From NCBI RefSeq assembly GCF_008369915.1, contig NZ_VSRN01000001.1, positions 2,326,001 to 2,390,000 on the forward strand: a stretch of DNA of 64,000 nucleotides, in the 5' to 3' direction. Made by a program: the position numbers and the translations under genes. The stretch is from Dyadobacter sp. UC 10 (lineage in GTDB: Bacteria > Bacteroidota > Bacteroidia > Cytophagales > Spirosomataceae). The notes beneath the pieces are model-generated. The model was given only the letters and a program-made list of their open reading frames with translations, was not told the origin of the DNA and did no database searches. Each line of letters begins with the position of its first letter. Position 1 is the first letter of the stretch. Below, piece after piece: positions 45,155-52,543 of this stretch.

Positions 45155-46599
45155 ATATTTCTTAGGGATTCTAGCAATTCAGTAGCTAATAAAAATATTT
45201 TTTTATCGAGGTTATTCTTTTTGTTTTTTACAATGTCTTTAATTTTTATTAATCCATCACCAACATTAGCATCAAGCGCCTGGTCCAAAAAGGGAGTAAC
45301 ATCTCCGTTAAATATAAGTATTTGAATCATCTTAATTATCTCACGATGATTATTATCAATATCCTCGTCTTCCGCAGCCATCGACATTATTCTTGCTGAT
45401 ATTTCTTGAAATTCCTTATGCCTTGCAGCTGATAAAAGAATTTCTGAAGAACTACTATGATTCATCAAATTTTTTATCCCTTCGAAAAAATCATCAGAAT
45501 CTTCGCTTAAAATTTCTGCATAATATCTTGAAAAATCGAAGAGATACTGCTGAATTTGATTGTCGTAATTGTCTTCAATAATCTTATCGACACCATCTCT
45601 GCTATTCCACCAATTTATGTAAATTGTCTCTATAACTATCAAATGAAAGTTCGAATCTCGTATCTTCAGATATGAATCCACAAGAGGTGTCTGAACCGGC
45701 CACCGTAAATGATCGTAATCCAGAGTTATTAAAACTTCAGGCGATATCAGTTCATGAAAGTGTTTCAGGAAGTGAGAAATCTCCTTTAATTGGTATGGGG
45801 CATCAAATTTCTCCTTCAATAAAACTGATAACTCATTTTCAATTTTTTCCTGAAATTTTATGTGTTCGGAATTTTCCACATAGTTCGCACCGGATTCACG
45901 AAGATCATATAATAGGTGCTCTATTCTATCTAGAAGTTCACCTACGTTGTTCATTGTGACCTGAACCGTATCCTTAATCGGCGTTACACTGTAATCTTTA
46001 TAAAACAGTGTATGATCTAAATCACCCCAAGCCTCATCTATTTTACTCTTGATTTGCAACTCGAATCCGTATAACCCTTGGAAAATGCCTTTAATCCGAT
46101 AAATATCAAGGCCATTTTTCATTCGTTGTGGTTGATCCTCCAGATCTTGAAAGGAAATTTCGTTTCTTATAAAAAAGTCCTTGCTGTTTTCTAAAAGCTT
46201 ATATACTTGAATACAGTCCTTTTTTAACTCAGTAACTATCCTAACACCGATTATGTCATCAAGTTTTTGGATATCTGAGATTATTCCAGCCTTTTTAGTG
46301 TTAACATCTTCATTGATCAGGTTATGGCCTGCAACGATACTTAACCCAATATTCTTTCTAATAAGTTTTTCATAAAAGCTCGTTTCTTCCTTTATCCGAC
46401 CTTTTATCGAATAATATTTAGACTTGTAAACCGAGTTTACCTTCTGTAATGAATAGTCCTGCGCCTTCTCATTGAGTAGCTGGGCAAAAACAGATTTAAG
46501 TTTGGTTAACGGAGCTTCCAGTGTATCGGTCACTGTCGCTTTGTACACCTCTGTTATTTCCTTGTACTTCTCAATGTTTTCACTAATAAAGTCGGGCAT
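45151..46599 (-). CDS. RelA/SpoT-type nucleotidyltransferase domain protein, Dnd-associated
   Basis: 482 residues. Residues ~40-205 match the (p)ppGpp synthetase fold: SIKGRIKEETSFYEKLIRKN (65-83 region; Arg68, Lys70), LDDIIGVRIV (113-122; Asp114/115, Arg120), and FELQIKSKIDEAW followed by HTLFYK (179-201; Glu180, Gln182, Lys184, Trp191, Tyr200-Lys201). The usual GYxSxH stretch is degenerate (IYRIKGIF, 166-173). There is no HD hydrolase domain. The C-terminal ~280 residues are acidic, helical and not recognised. The family includes alarmone synthetases and toxic enzymes that pyrophosphorylate nucleotides or tRNA. First gene of the operon, 4-nt overlap with the DGQHR gene; an effector role is inferred. 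Confidence 0.8.
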   Translation of the reverse strand: MPDFISENIEKYKEITEVYKATVTDTLEAPLTKLKSVFAQLLNEKAQDYSLQKVNSVYKSKYYSIKGRIKEETSFYEKLIRKNIGLSIVAGHNLINEDVNTKKAGIISDIQKLDDIIGVRIVTELKKDCIQVYKLLENSKDFFIRNEISFQDLEDQPQRMKNGLDIYRIKGIFQGLYGFELQIKSKIDEAWGDLDHTLFYKDYSVTPIKDTVQVTMNNVGELLDRIEHLLYDLRESGANYVENSEHIKFQEKIENELSVLLKEKFDAPYQLKEISHFLKHFHELISPEVLITLDYDHLRWPVQTPLVDSYLKIRDSNFHLIVIETIYINWWNSRDGVDKIIEDNYDNQIQQYLFDFSRYYAEILSEDSDDFFEGIKNLMNHSSSSEILLSAARHKEFQEISARIMSMAAEDEDIDNNHREIIKMIQILIFNGDVTPFLDQALDANVGDGLIKIKDIVKNKKNNLDKKIFLLATELLESLRNI

Positions 46600-46890
46600 A
46601 ATTACTTGAATAAAAATTTACACTAAACAATTGTTATTAAGCGAGTTATATTTCACTTCACTATTCCAAAGCAGCAGCTGCCGTACGCATCACTGTCCTT
46701 TTGCTGTTTTGTGTCAGTAAATAGTTAAAATTTTCGTCGATCAACCAATTTAGTACGGGCAAATTATTAAACGGTCATTTTGACCGTTGACCACTTCCGG
46801 CACCTAAATGATTATGCAGGCGAATGTCACTTCCAACGCAGCTGGCATTGACATGACGACTACAAAACTTAACACAAAACTACCCTTTTT
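46600..46890. other. Intergenic region between RelA/SpoT-like gene and relaxase
   Basis: 291 nt, AT-rich on the left. Holds the palindrome at 46770-46788. No gene or clear promoter box was seen; the RelA/SpoT operon promoter must lie here. Confidence 0.45.
46770..46788. promoter_or_regulatory. Palindrome, possible operator
   Basis: AACGGTCA and TGACCGTT, 8-bp perfect arms around TTT. It lies about 170 nt upstream of the RelA/SpoT-like gene start and 100 nt past the relaxase stop. Candidate binding site for a regulator of the defence operon. Confidence 0.4.
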
Positions 46891-47715
46891 TTACTCCAAT
46901 CCGTGACCTCTCGAGTTTCGAATCTTCATGGCCTTAGAATGATTCGACGCATTTGGTGCCATCAGCACCAACGCGTTTCGATCTAACTGTTTCTGCAGCT
47001 GTTTCGCCGTGAATCCGACGTCTTGGCCGCTTAGTGGCACTCCCTGAAAGATGTAACTGGAATATTTTAATTCTCCATCGTACACCGTGAATTTACACTG
47101 GATGCCTTTTTCCTCCAACAATCGCTCAACATCAAATGGGGTGACACATTTATGCTTCAAGGCATCTTTAACAGCTAGATTTATAACTCTCTGAGCTTCT
47201 CGTCTGTGATCTGCAACATGTCTCAAATTCCCTATTTCGCGCTTATTTAACGTCGCAAAACCGAGCTCCTGAGAAATCCCCTTGCATACCCGAACATTCC
47301 GAGCATAATTGTGTGACGTCTCAAGAGCCTTCCCCCCTCCAACAGGCGCACGGTTAAAATACACATGAATATGCCTATACGGCCGGTCGTGATGCTGAAA
47401 CACCACTATCTGATGATCCTCCGGATTTGCACCCATCTTCTCACAATACCGATTAGCCGCCTCAATCATTTGCTCCTTACTCGGATTCTCCCCCGGCTTC
47501 CAGCTAAGCGAAGTATGCCAAACCGGTTTCTTGCATCGACTAAACTCCGCCTCCCGCTGCATCTCCAGCGCCATTCCCTTCGGATCACCCGAAACCAGGT
47601 TATGAGTCAAAAGCAGCTCCGACTTTCCTTCTATCTCTTTACCATTTACACGCAAGCCAGCGCCGTAGCAGATCGCTCCCAGGAAGTCCGCCCCTATCGT
47701 CGTTTTCGCTATCAT
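46891..47715 (-). CDS. Relaxase/mobilization nuclease
   Basis: 274 residues, MobP-type relaxase domain. MIAKTTIGADFLGAICY start, GNPSK-type loop (KPGENPSKEQM), and the metal-binding His triad in HHDRPYRHIHVYFNR (about 108-122). It would nick oriT and lead strand transfer when a helper conjugation system is present. A relatively short C-terminus lacks primase or helicase domains. Coupled to mobC by a 4-nt overlap (47712-47715). Confidence 0.9.
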   Translation of the reverse strand: MIAKTTIGADFLGAICYGAGLRVNGKEIEGKSELLLTHNLVSGDPKGMALEMQREAEFSRCKKPVWHTSLSWKPGENPSKEQMIEAANRYCEKMGANPEDHQIVVFQHHDRPYRHIHVYFNRAPVGGGKALETSHNYARNVRVCKGISQELGFATLNKREIGNLRHVADHRREAQRVINLAVKDALKHKCVTPFDVERLLEEKGIQCKFTVYDGELKYSSYIFQGVPLSGQDVGFTAKQLQKQLDRNALVLMAPNASNHSKAMKIRNSRGHGLE

Positions 47716-48041
47716 TTCACCAAGATCCGTTTAAGCTGCTCCAACACTTCCATAATCGGCTTATGATAGAAGAAACCATTGTTGGCTTTTGCGGCCAGCT
47801 GGTTTAGGTTTCTGCCGATACCCACTAAGTTCCGTTTCTCGTCTTTGTCGAACCTGGCTTCGACGGGATGGCCGATGCCCAGCCTTCGTAAATATTCGGA
47901 CACAGAATACCCCGCAAGCATTGCTTTCGATTTGATCGTCGAGTATTGTTGCTGCGTTACGCGCAGAGGGATTGTTCGGTCTTTATTTGTCTTTTTGGGT
48001 TGACGCGGCCGATCAGCCGCATTGTCGAAATGCTCTTTCAT
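47712..48041 (-). CDS. mobC: Mobilization accessory protein MobC
   Basis: 109 residues from ATG 48041: basic N-terminus (RPRQPKKTNKDRTIPLRVT), ribbon-helix-helix-like QQYSTIKSKAMLAGYSVSEYLRRLGIG and the MobC family segment GIGRNLNQLAAKANNG. It helps the relaxase melt and nick oriT. The frame is open up to 48164, but that part covers the candidate oriT hairpins and is not family-like. Confidence 0.88.
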   Translation of the reverse strand: MKEHFDNAADRPRQPKKTNKDRTIPLRVTQQQYSTIKSKAMLAGYSVSEYLRRLGIGHPVEARFDKDEKRNLVGIGRNLNQLAAKANNGFFYHKPIMEVLEQLKRILVK

Positions 48042-48071
48042 AGTTGTCGATAAGTTGATGGATTTTGGGGT

Positions 48072-48165
48072 TCGGGGTGGCACCCCGACAAGACAAGGGA
48101 GGAACGACCGGTGTGTTTGTAACTGCAATTCGGAGCGAAGCGCAGAAATTGTAGTTACAAACACA
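48072..48165. other. Candidate origin of transfer (oriT)
   Basis: Directly upstream of mobC-relaxase. Two inverted repeats: TCGGGGT/ACCCCGA (48072-48078, 48082-48088) and a 19-bp repeat with one mismatch (48112-48130 with 48147-48165, 16-nt GC-rich loop). A hairpin pair just before mobC is the usual oriT layout in mobilizable elements; the nick site itself cannot be fixed from sequence alone. Confidence 0.5.
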
Positions 48166-48200
48166 TGGCTTGCTTAACGAAAGCCAATTAATAAGTTAGA

Positions 48201-48240
48201 AACCGGCCGAACACGGTCGAATTTGGTCGAAAAAAGTCGA
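48201..48240 (+). repeat. Four 10-bp phased GGTCGA direct repeats
   Basis: GGCCGA, GGTCGA, GGTCGA and AGTCGA recur at exactly 10-bp steps (ends at 48210, 48220, 48230, 48240), one helical turn apart. Iteron-like binding array between the candidate oriT and the membrane-protein gene; possibly recognised by the ParA-linked system or MobC. Confidence 0.55.
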
Positions 48241-48254
48241 AACCAAGGAGTTTA

Positions 48255-48788
48255 TCACTGACTATCAGTGACTAATGGAACCAGGACTACATTTTGCTTT
48301 TTGAGGTACTGGTATTCCTCGCCTATCTTCATTGAAGAGATGTTGGACGCCGGACGAAGTACCAGGTAAGTAGTATTTTTCTCCTCGTGGAGTGCTCCAT
48401 TACGGATCAGCTGACGGAAGTGCTCGAAGTTTGGATAACTGTCCTCGAATCTGGCTATCTCCTGATACTTGTTCCCCTGGTTCACGAAATAGGCGATCAA
48501 TAATATTCCCACCAACGTGACCAACGACGGAGGCAAAAGCCGAGAGATACCAAACCAAAATGCTTGTCGGTCGCTTTTGAAATGAACCAGGTTGATTTGC
48601 CCTTTGATTAATTGGGCTGCCTTTCCAATTTCGCTATTTGACTGAGCAACGTTTTTGCCGAAATCCTGAAAGTGCTCATGCAGCTCGGTCAACATTACCG
48701 CAGTCCACTCGTCCATTTCAAAACCATACTTGGCCTGATACGCGCCCCTCATTCTTGTGATTGCGTCTTTACTGATTGTTGAGTTCAT
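48255..48788 (-). CDS. Hypothetical single-pass membrane protein
   Basis: 177 residues: soluble helical N-terminus with MDEWTAVMLTELHEHFQDFGKN, one hydrophobic segment (LLPPSLVTLVGILLIAYFV, about 83-101), then a soluble C-terminal region. No known family. It overlaps the end of the ParA-like gene by 20 nt, so belongs to the same operon; a start at 48752 would avoid the overlap. Perhaps a membrane partner for partition or mobilization, by position only. Confidence 0.65.
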   Translation of the reverse strand: MNSTISKDAITRMRGAYQAKYGFEMDEWTAVMLTELHEHFQDFGKNVAQSNSEIGKAAQLIKGQINLVHFKSDRQAFWFGISRLLPPSLVTLVGILLIAYFVNQGNKYQEIARFEDSYPNFEHFRQLIRNGALHEEKNTTYLVLRPASNISSMKIGEEYQYLKKQNVVLVPLVTDSQ

Positions 48789-49479
48789 CTTTGAAATGGT
48801 CGTTAAGTTCTTTCTTCAATCTCAGCTTTGCACCGGTCTGATACTCGCCGATGCTATAACCTTTCCTTATGCCGTCGAGTATATGGCTGCCCAAATTGGA
48901 ACCGGGATCAAAATCGGCGAACTTCCGGAATCGTAGTCCCAATGCTTTGCAATTCCTTTCCAACTCTTCGCCGAGCTGCGCAAAATTGTTGAACGTCGTA
49001 ATGCTTTGCCAGACGGTCACTTCAAACTCATTTTGCAAAGCCCTGAGAAGCTTGTGCAAATAATCGACGCTCGATTTATACATACCGCCACCGCCAATAA
49101 CAATGTGAAAGTTTGCCTTGCAACCCAGTTCGTCGACGAAATCCTTAAATGGGATATCCCGTTCAATCAATGCAGGAAGCTGCTCCGATTCGGGCGCACC
49201 GAAATCAAAATAGATACGGTCAAAAGGCGTCTCGGCGAGACTTTCGAGATACGAGATAAGGCTGTCCCTTACCAGTACTTGTTTCTCATTGAGAAGCGAA
49301 ACTGCCTCCGTCCGCAAATCGCCCAAAAATTTAAGCTGGCGAGTCGAGGTACCGGTCGAGCTGTCCAGATCGACGAACAGAGACTTTTCAGAATTTTGCT
49401 CAGCAACCGCGAGCAGATATGATAGCAGGCTTTTACCCACTCCTCCCTTCGCTTGAAGGATAAAATTTAGCTGTTTCAT
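48769..49479 (-). CDS. ParA/MinD-like ATPase
   Basis: 236 residues: deviant Walker A AKGGVGKSLLSYLLA at about 10-24, switch region FVDLDSSTGTSTRQLKF, and FDRIYFDFGAPESEQLP as the Walker B part. Typical of plasmid-partition and mobile-element ATPases. Likely supports maintenance or mobilization of the excised element. Its ATG overlaps the stop of the upstream small gene by 4 nt. Confidence 0.82.
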   Translation of the reverse strand: MKQLNFILQAKGGVGKSLLSYLLAVAEQNSEKSLFVDLDSSTGTSTRQLKFLGDLRTEAVSLLNEKQVLVRDSLISYLESLAETPFDRIYFDFGAPESEQLPALIERDIPFKDFVDELGCKANFHIVIGGGGMYKSSVDYLHKLLRALQNEFEVTVWQSITTFNNFAQLGEELERNCKALGLRFRKFADFDPGSNLGSHILDGIRKGYSIGEYQTGAKLRLKKELNDHFKDELNNQ

Positions 49480-49859
49480 CTTTTTGTGAATTTTGATTTA
49501 ATACCTTCCATTGCCACACTTATTTCATCCACGTCCGTCCAATCAACTTCTTCAAGATCAGGTTGGATGGTTTTGACCTCCTTGCTCATGATTAGCGAAT
49601 TCGAGTTATTCCCAGGGTACATGTCTGCGATCAGTTTTTGTCTCTCGTTCTCGGTGTGCCGTTTCCCAAAATAGTGGCGACAGTATTTGATATCTGCCGC
49701 ATTGATAATCCCCTGCTTTCCCAATTCCTGATTGATCATTTCGACTACCGCATCGATCGAGACATTGAGCTTTATCTTGTCCCTAAAAAGTGCGAAAAGC
49801 ATTTTCCGGCGCTTCCGGTCTTTTCTTGCGTACAGGCGCAACAGCAGGTCTTTGGTCAT
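49476..49859 (-). CDS. Hypothetical protein, possible ParA partner
   Basis: 127 residues from ATG 49859 (another start ten codons earlier). Basic N-terminus (LYARKDRKRRKML), C-terminal acidic half. The gene is nested over the end of the primase gene by 77 nt and coupled to the ParA-like gene by a 4-nt overlap; a later Met at 49802 would shorten the overlap to 20 nt. No family recognised; a ParB-like centromere-binding role is possible by position. Confidence 0.6.
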   Translation of the reverse strand: MTKDLLLRLYARKDRKRRKMLFALFRDKIKLNVSIDAVVEMINQELGKQGIINAADIKYCRHYFGKRHTENERQKLIADMYPGNNSNSLIMSKEVKTIQPDLEEVDWTDVDEISVAMEGIKSKFTKR

Positions 49860-50715
49860 TGAGGTATTGGTTTTGAGTGAGAAAATCATTCAAGTCCTTG
49901 CAGCCAGCATACATTACTGCCATGTCGATCACCTTCGGATAATTGTGCTTGATATAAGCCGCTGTTTCGAATCCGGCTTTATCGTTATCGAGAAACAGGT
50001 ACTTCGGACCAGGTGCTGCGAGAAATTCGTGGGCTCGTTTTAACTGCGAGGTGGAATTCAGGATCAGGAAATTCGCATCGGATATTTGGAACTCGGGAAG
50101 CATCCAGTACGAGAGAAAATCCATAAACCCTTCGAAGATCAGCAGCTTATTGCCGGAATTATCGATATAGGAAACATCCTTCGGAGCAATGCATGATTTG
50201 AAACTCACGCTCCGGATCTCAATACCTCCCGCCCTATTCCTGAAACCAATAGCATTGTACTCGCGCCCGCCGTTCTCATAGTTGACCTGAATGCAATACC
50301 TTCTTACTACTTCATCTGATATACCTCGACTGCTCAAATACCGCAGCAGATAGCCATGTCCAAGGATACCTTCGGACGTTATACGCAGCCCGGAGCTCAC
50401 ATCCTGCCGCAACCTCACTTCTGGTTTTTGCGGGTGAAAAGAAGAAAGACCGTCAGTGATCAGCCTCATGACCTCCTTCACATCTGAATTTTGGAACAAC
50501 CGGCAAGCCAGGTCGATCAGGTTGCCTCCCACACCAAGTGCATGATCATACCAGAGATTTTTTCGAGTATCAACTTTGAATGATGCCCGGCTCTCCGGCT
50601 CTCGTATCATGCTGATATACCAATAGTTACTACCCTTTACGGACGCTGGCCGGAAGCCATTCTGGGCCAAAAAGGCCACGATTTCGTACGATTGATTGAT
50701 CTGTTTTGCATTCAT
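49783..50715 (-). CDS. Toprim-domain DNA primase-like protein
   Basis: 310 residues from ATG 50715. N-terminal part resembles a primase zinc-binding domain that has lost its Cys ligands (NYWYISMIREPESRASF, NLWYDHALGVGGNLIDLACRL). The C-terminal Toprim domain has LLIFEGFMDFLSY (catalytic Glu) and YLFLDNDKAG (DxD), found in mobile-element primases. The upstream extension to 50757 enters the iteron array and is rejected. Probably primes replication of the excised circle with the RepA-like ATPase. Confidence 0.82.
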   Translation of the reverse strand: MNAKQINQSYEIVAFLAQNGFRPASVKGSNYWYISMIREPESRASFKVDTRKNLWYDHALGVGGNLIDLACRLFQNSDVKEVMRLITDGLSSFHPQKPEVRLRQDVSSGLRITSEGILGHGYLLRYLSSRGISDEVVRRYCIQVNYENGGREYNAIGFRNRAGGIEIRSVSFKSCIAPKDVSYIDNSGNKLLIFEGFMDFLSYWMLPEFQISDANFLILNSTSQLKRAHEFLAAPGPKYLFLDNDKAGFETAAYIKHNYPKVIDMAVMYAGCKDLNDFLTQNQYLNDQRPAVAPVRKKRPEAPENAFRTF

Positions 50716-50740
50716 AGCTTTTCTTTTTTCACCCGCCGGT

Positions 50741-51110
50741 GTTCCGTTCCGTTCCATTTTCCACGCGTTCCACTTGTTCCATTTTGCTCAAAAAACTCGC
50801 TATCTAATTGAATATCAAAACGTTCCATTTTTAGTCGATTTTTTGAGCGAAAAAAGTGGAACAAATGGAATTTTGGAACTTTTGGAACAACTGGAACGGA
50901 ATGGAACGAGTGGAACAAATGGAACAAGATGGAATACCCGACGCCAATTGGAATTAGTGGAACGAATGGAACGAAACGGAACTTTGGAACAAATGGAATT
51001 TTTGGAACAAGTGGAACGAGATGGAACGTCCCAGACCAAAATGGAACCAGCGGAACGGATGGAACGAAATGGAATTTTGGAACAAATGGAACTTCTGGAA
51101 CAAATGGAAC
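50741..51110. repeat. GGAAC iteron array, candidate replication origin
   Basis: About 27 GGAAC or GGAAT words on plus between 50858 and 51110, mostly spaced 8-11 nt (typical unit TGGAACAAA), preceded by six GTTCC words in the opposite orientation (50741-50826). The array fills the gap between the RepA-like ATPase and primase genes. Repeats with a near 9-bp period leave several frames open, but none looks like a protein. Best explained as initiator-binding iterons (oriV). Confidence 0.7.
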
Positions 51111-51229
51111 ATGGCCAGACTAGCCAAGTTCAATGCTAGATGTTGCCATTTTCTTCGAACATTTTTCTCGCAATCCCCTCTCAAAAATTAGGAGGGGTTG
51201 TGAGAAAAATGTGGGCCCATTCGAGCTCA

Positions 51230-52207
51230 TTACTCGTTTAGCCAGCGATGAATAGTGCCTTTGCCCCTATTCAAAATCTTCGCGATCTGTTCAATAGTCT
51301 TTCCCTGATCACGAAGCTCGCGTGCTAAATCCTTCTGCTCCTCCTTGACAGGCATCACTTCGGCACCAATGTGCTGCGCTTCGTCGATGTTGTCCTGGAC
51401 AAATTCAAACCATAGCGAATCCGGATTCAGGCGGATGAGCTTGGCACCGTCGGTCTCTTCGCAATGCCTTGATTTGGAGCGTTTGAAAATCCGATACTGA
51501 ATGTCCTGCTTGCTCTTCCGAAGAAACATGTCGCTATCCGTCAAATCAGATTTCACGCCGGAGCCGCTTTGAAGGTCACTATCGGTCAGCAGATTCCGGG
51601 TATGCTTCCGCGTATGGTCAGTGATGATGATTGTTGTATCCAGTAAATCACGCAACGTTAAGATTAGGTGCATTGCCTTGGCGACTTCCTTCCCATTGTT
51701 TGTATCGGAATTCAGGAAGGCAACCCTGAAATTGTCCAGAACGATCAAGACTGGCTTGTGCAGCTTCGACATTTCAATGATCGCTTGCGCTTCTTCGTCT
51801 AAGCCCTTCTTGGTTGTATAGACATAGCTGTGATACTCCGAAAATCTGATTTCCTCAGGTGGTGCGTCAAACAGCTTGGCCAGCCGTCGACTGATCGTAT
51901 CTTCACTGAGCTCACAATTGATGAATAAGGTGTTCCCGTGGTATTCAATAGGCTCATTCCAGATTGACGGCCATTCCGCAGAAATGGCAATACAGGCTTG
52001 GAGGCCTAAGAGCGTTTTGCCGGTCCCACGCTCCGCCGCGAAGATCACCGCGGAGTTTTCCAGGACATAATTTCCGAGTAAACGCCGCAGCGGAGCCAGC
52101 GTTCTACCTTTGACCGCGAGGTTTTCCATCTTGTTTAGTGAAGATTTATGTAAAATCTTTCCTTCCGAATGGTTGGAGAAACCATTCAGGGCTGCTAAAT
52201 TTGTCAT
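51230..52207 (-). CDS. RepA-like AAA ATPase (helicase-type) with C-terminal HTH
   Basis: 325 residues: Walker A AAERGTGKTLLGLQA at about 57-71, Walker B VLIVLDNFRVAF, RecA-type TIIITDHTRKHTRN, and a C-terminal helix-turn-helix (DQGKTIEQIAKILNRGKGTIHRW). Resembles the hexameric RepA/AAA_25 group of plasmid and island replication proteins. It lies next to the iteron array it may bind. Confidence 0.85.
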   Translation of the reverse strand: MTNLAALNGFSNHSEGKILHKSSLNKMENLAVKGRTLAPLRRLLGNYVLENSAVIFAAERGTGKTLLGLQACIAISAEWPSIWNEPIEYHGNTLFINCELSEDTISRRLAKLFDAPPEEIRFSEYHSYVYTTKKGLDEEAQAIIEMSKLHKPVLIVLDNFRVAFLNSDTNNGKEVAKAMHLILTLRDLLDTTIIITDHTRKHTRNLLTDSDLQSGSGVKSDLTDSDMFLRKSKQDIQYRIFKRSKSRHCEETDGAKLIRLNPDSLWFEFVQDNIDEAQHIGAEVMPVKEEQKDLARELRDQGKTIEQIAKILNRGKGTIHRWLNE

Positions 52208-52227
52208 ACTAAGACTTTTAAGTTTTT

Positions 52228-52258
52228 AAGGGGTAATGCGGGCTAGGCATTATCCCTT
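52228..52258 (-). other. Hairpin over the HTH gene stop, upstream of RepA-like gene
   Basis: AAGGGGTAATGC (52228-52239) pairs with GCATTATCCCTT (52247-52258), one G-T pair, 7-nt loop. It covers the stop codon of the HTH gene (52250-52252) and ends 20 nt before the RepA-like start. On minus there is no T run after it, so it may act on RepA translation or mRNA stability rather than as a terminator. Confidence 0.45.
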
Positions 52259-52543
52259 TTTCTTTGTTTTCTGATTTGTGTACATGTAATCCAGCACCTC
52301 GGACTTGATGAAGTAAATCCTCCGATGTAGCCTCCGATAGGGCAAGCCCGATCTTTGCCATTGGTGCAGCGTGACCAGCGAAACGTTCAGCTCACGCGCC
52401 ATTTCAGCCCGCGAAAGCAGCGGCTCTTCCTTCGAGCCTTTCAGACCTTGATTCGGGCTGAACACATTTCTAAACTCCTCTTGAATCACCTCTCGGGTGA
52501 AGCTCTTGAACTCGTCGAATTCGATTAAAACCAGTTTTGACAT
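52250..52543 (-). CDS. Helix-turn-helix (MerR/excisionase-like) protein
   Basis: 97 residues with the HTH_17 pattern EEPLLSRAEMARELNVSLVTLHQWQRSGLPYRRLHRRIYFIKSEVLDYM in adjoining pieces, typical of small excisionase-like regulators in Bacteroidota mobile elements. It would bind the island ends or its own operon. First gene of the replication/mobilization unit. Confidence 0.85.
   Translation of the reverse strand: MSKLVLIEFDEFKSFTREVIQEEFRNVFSPNQGLKGSKEEPLLSRAEMARELNVSLVTLHQWQRSGLPYRRLHRRIYFIKSEVLDYMYTNQKTKKKG

Noticed and set aside
47365..47766. 133-residue plus frame opposite the relaxase and mobC genes
   Set aside because: Pure shadow of two well-supported genes; no family resemblance.
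50741..51110. CRISPR array
   Set aside because: The repeated word is only 5-9 bp with spacers of a few bases; there are no 28-36 bp repeats, no unique spacers of constant length and no cas genes.
50696..51184. Several long open frames on both strands through the GGAAC repeats (NGTSGTNG-like or LEQMERNG-like translations)
   Set aside because: A repeat with a period near 9 bp contains no stop in several frames at once; frames on both strands are equally open, none has a plausible start or domain, and irregular spacing breaks the repeat frame.
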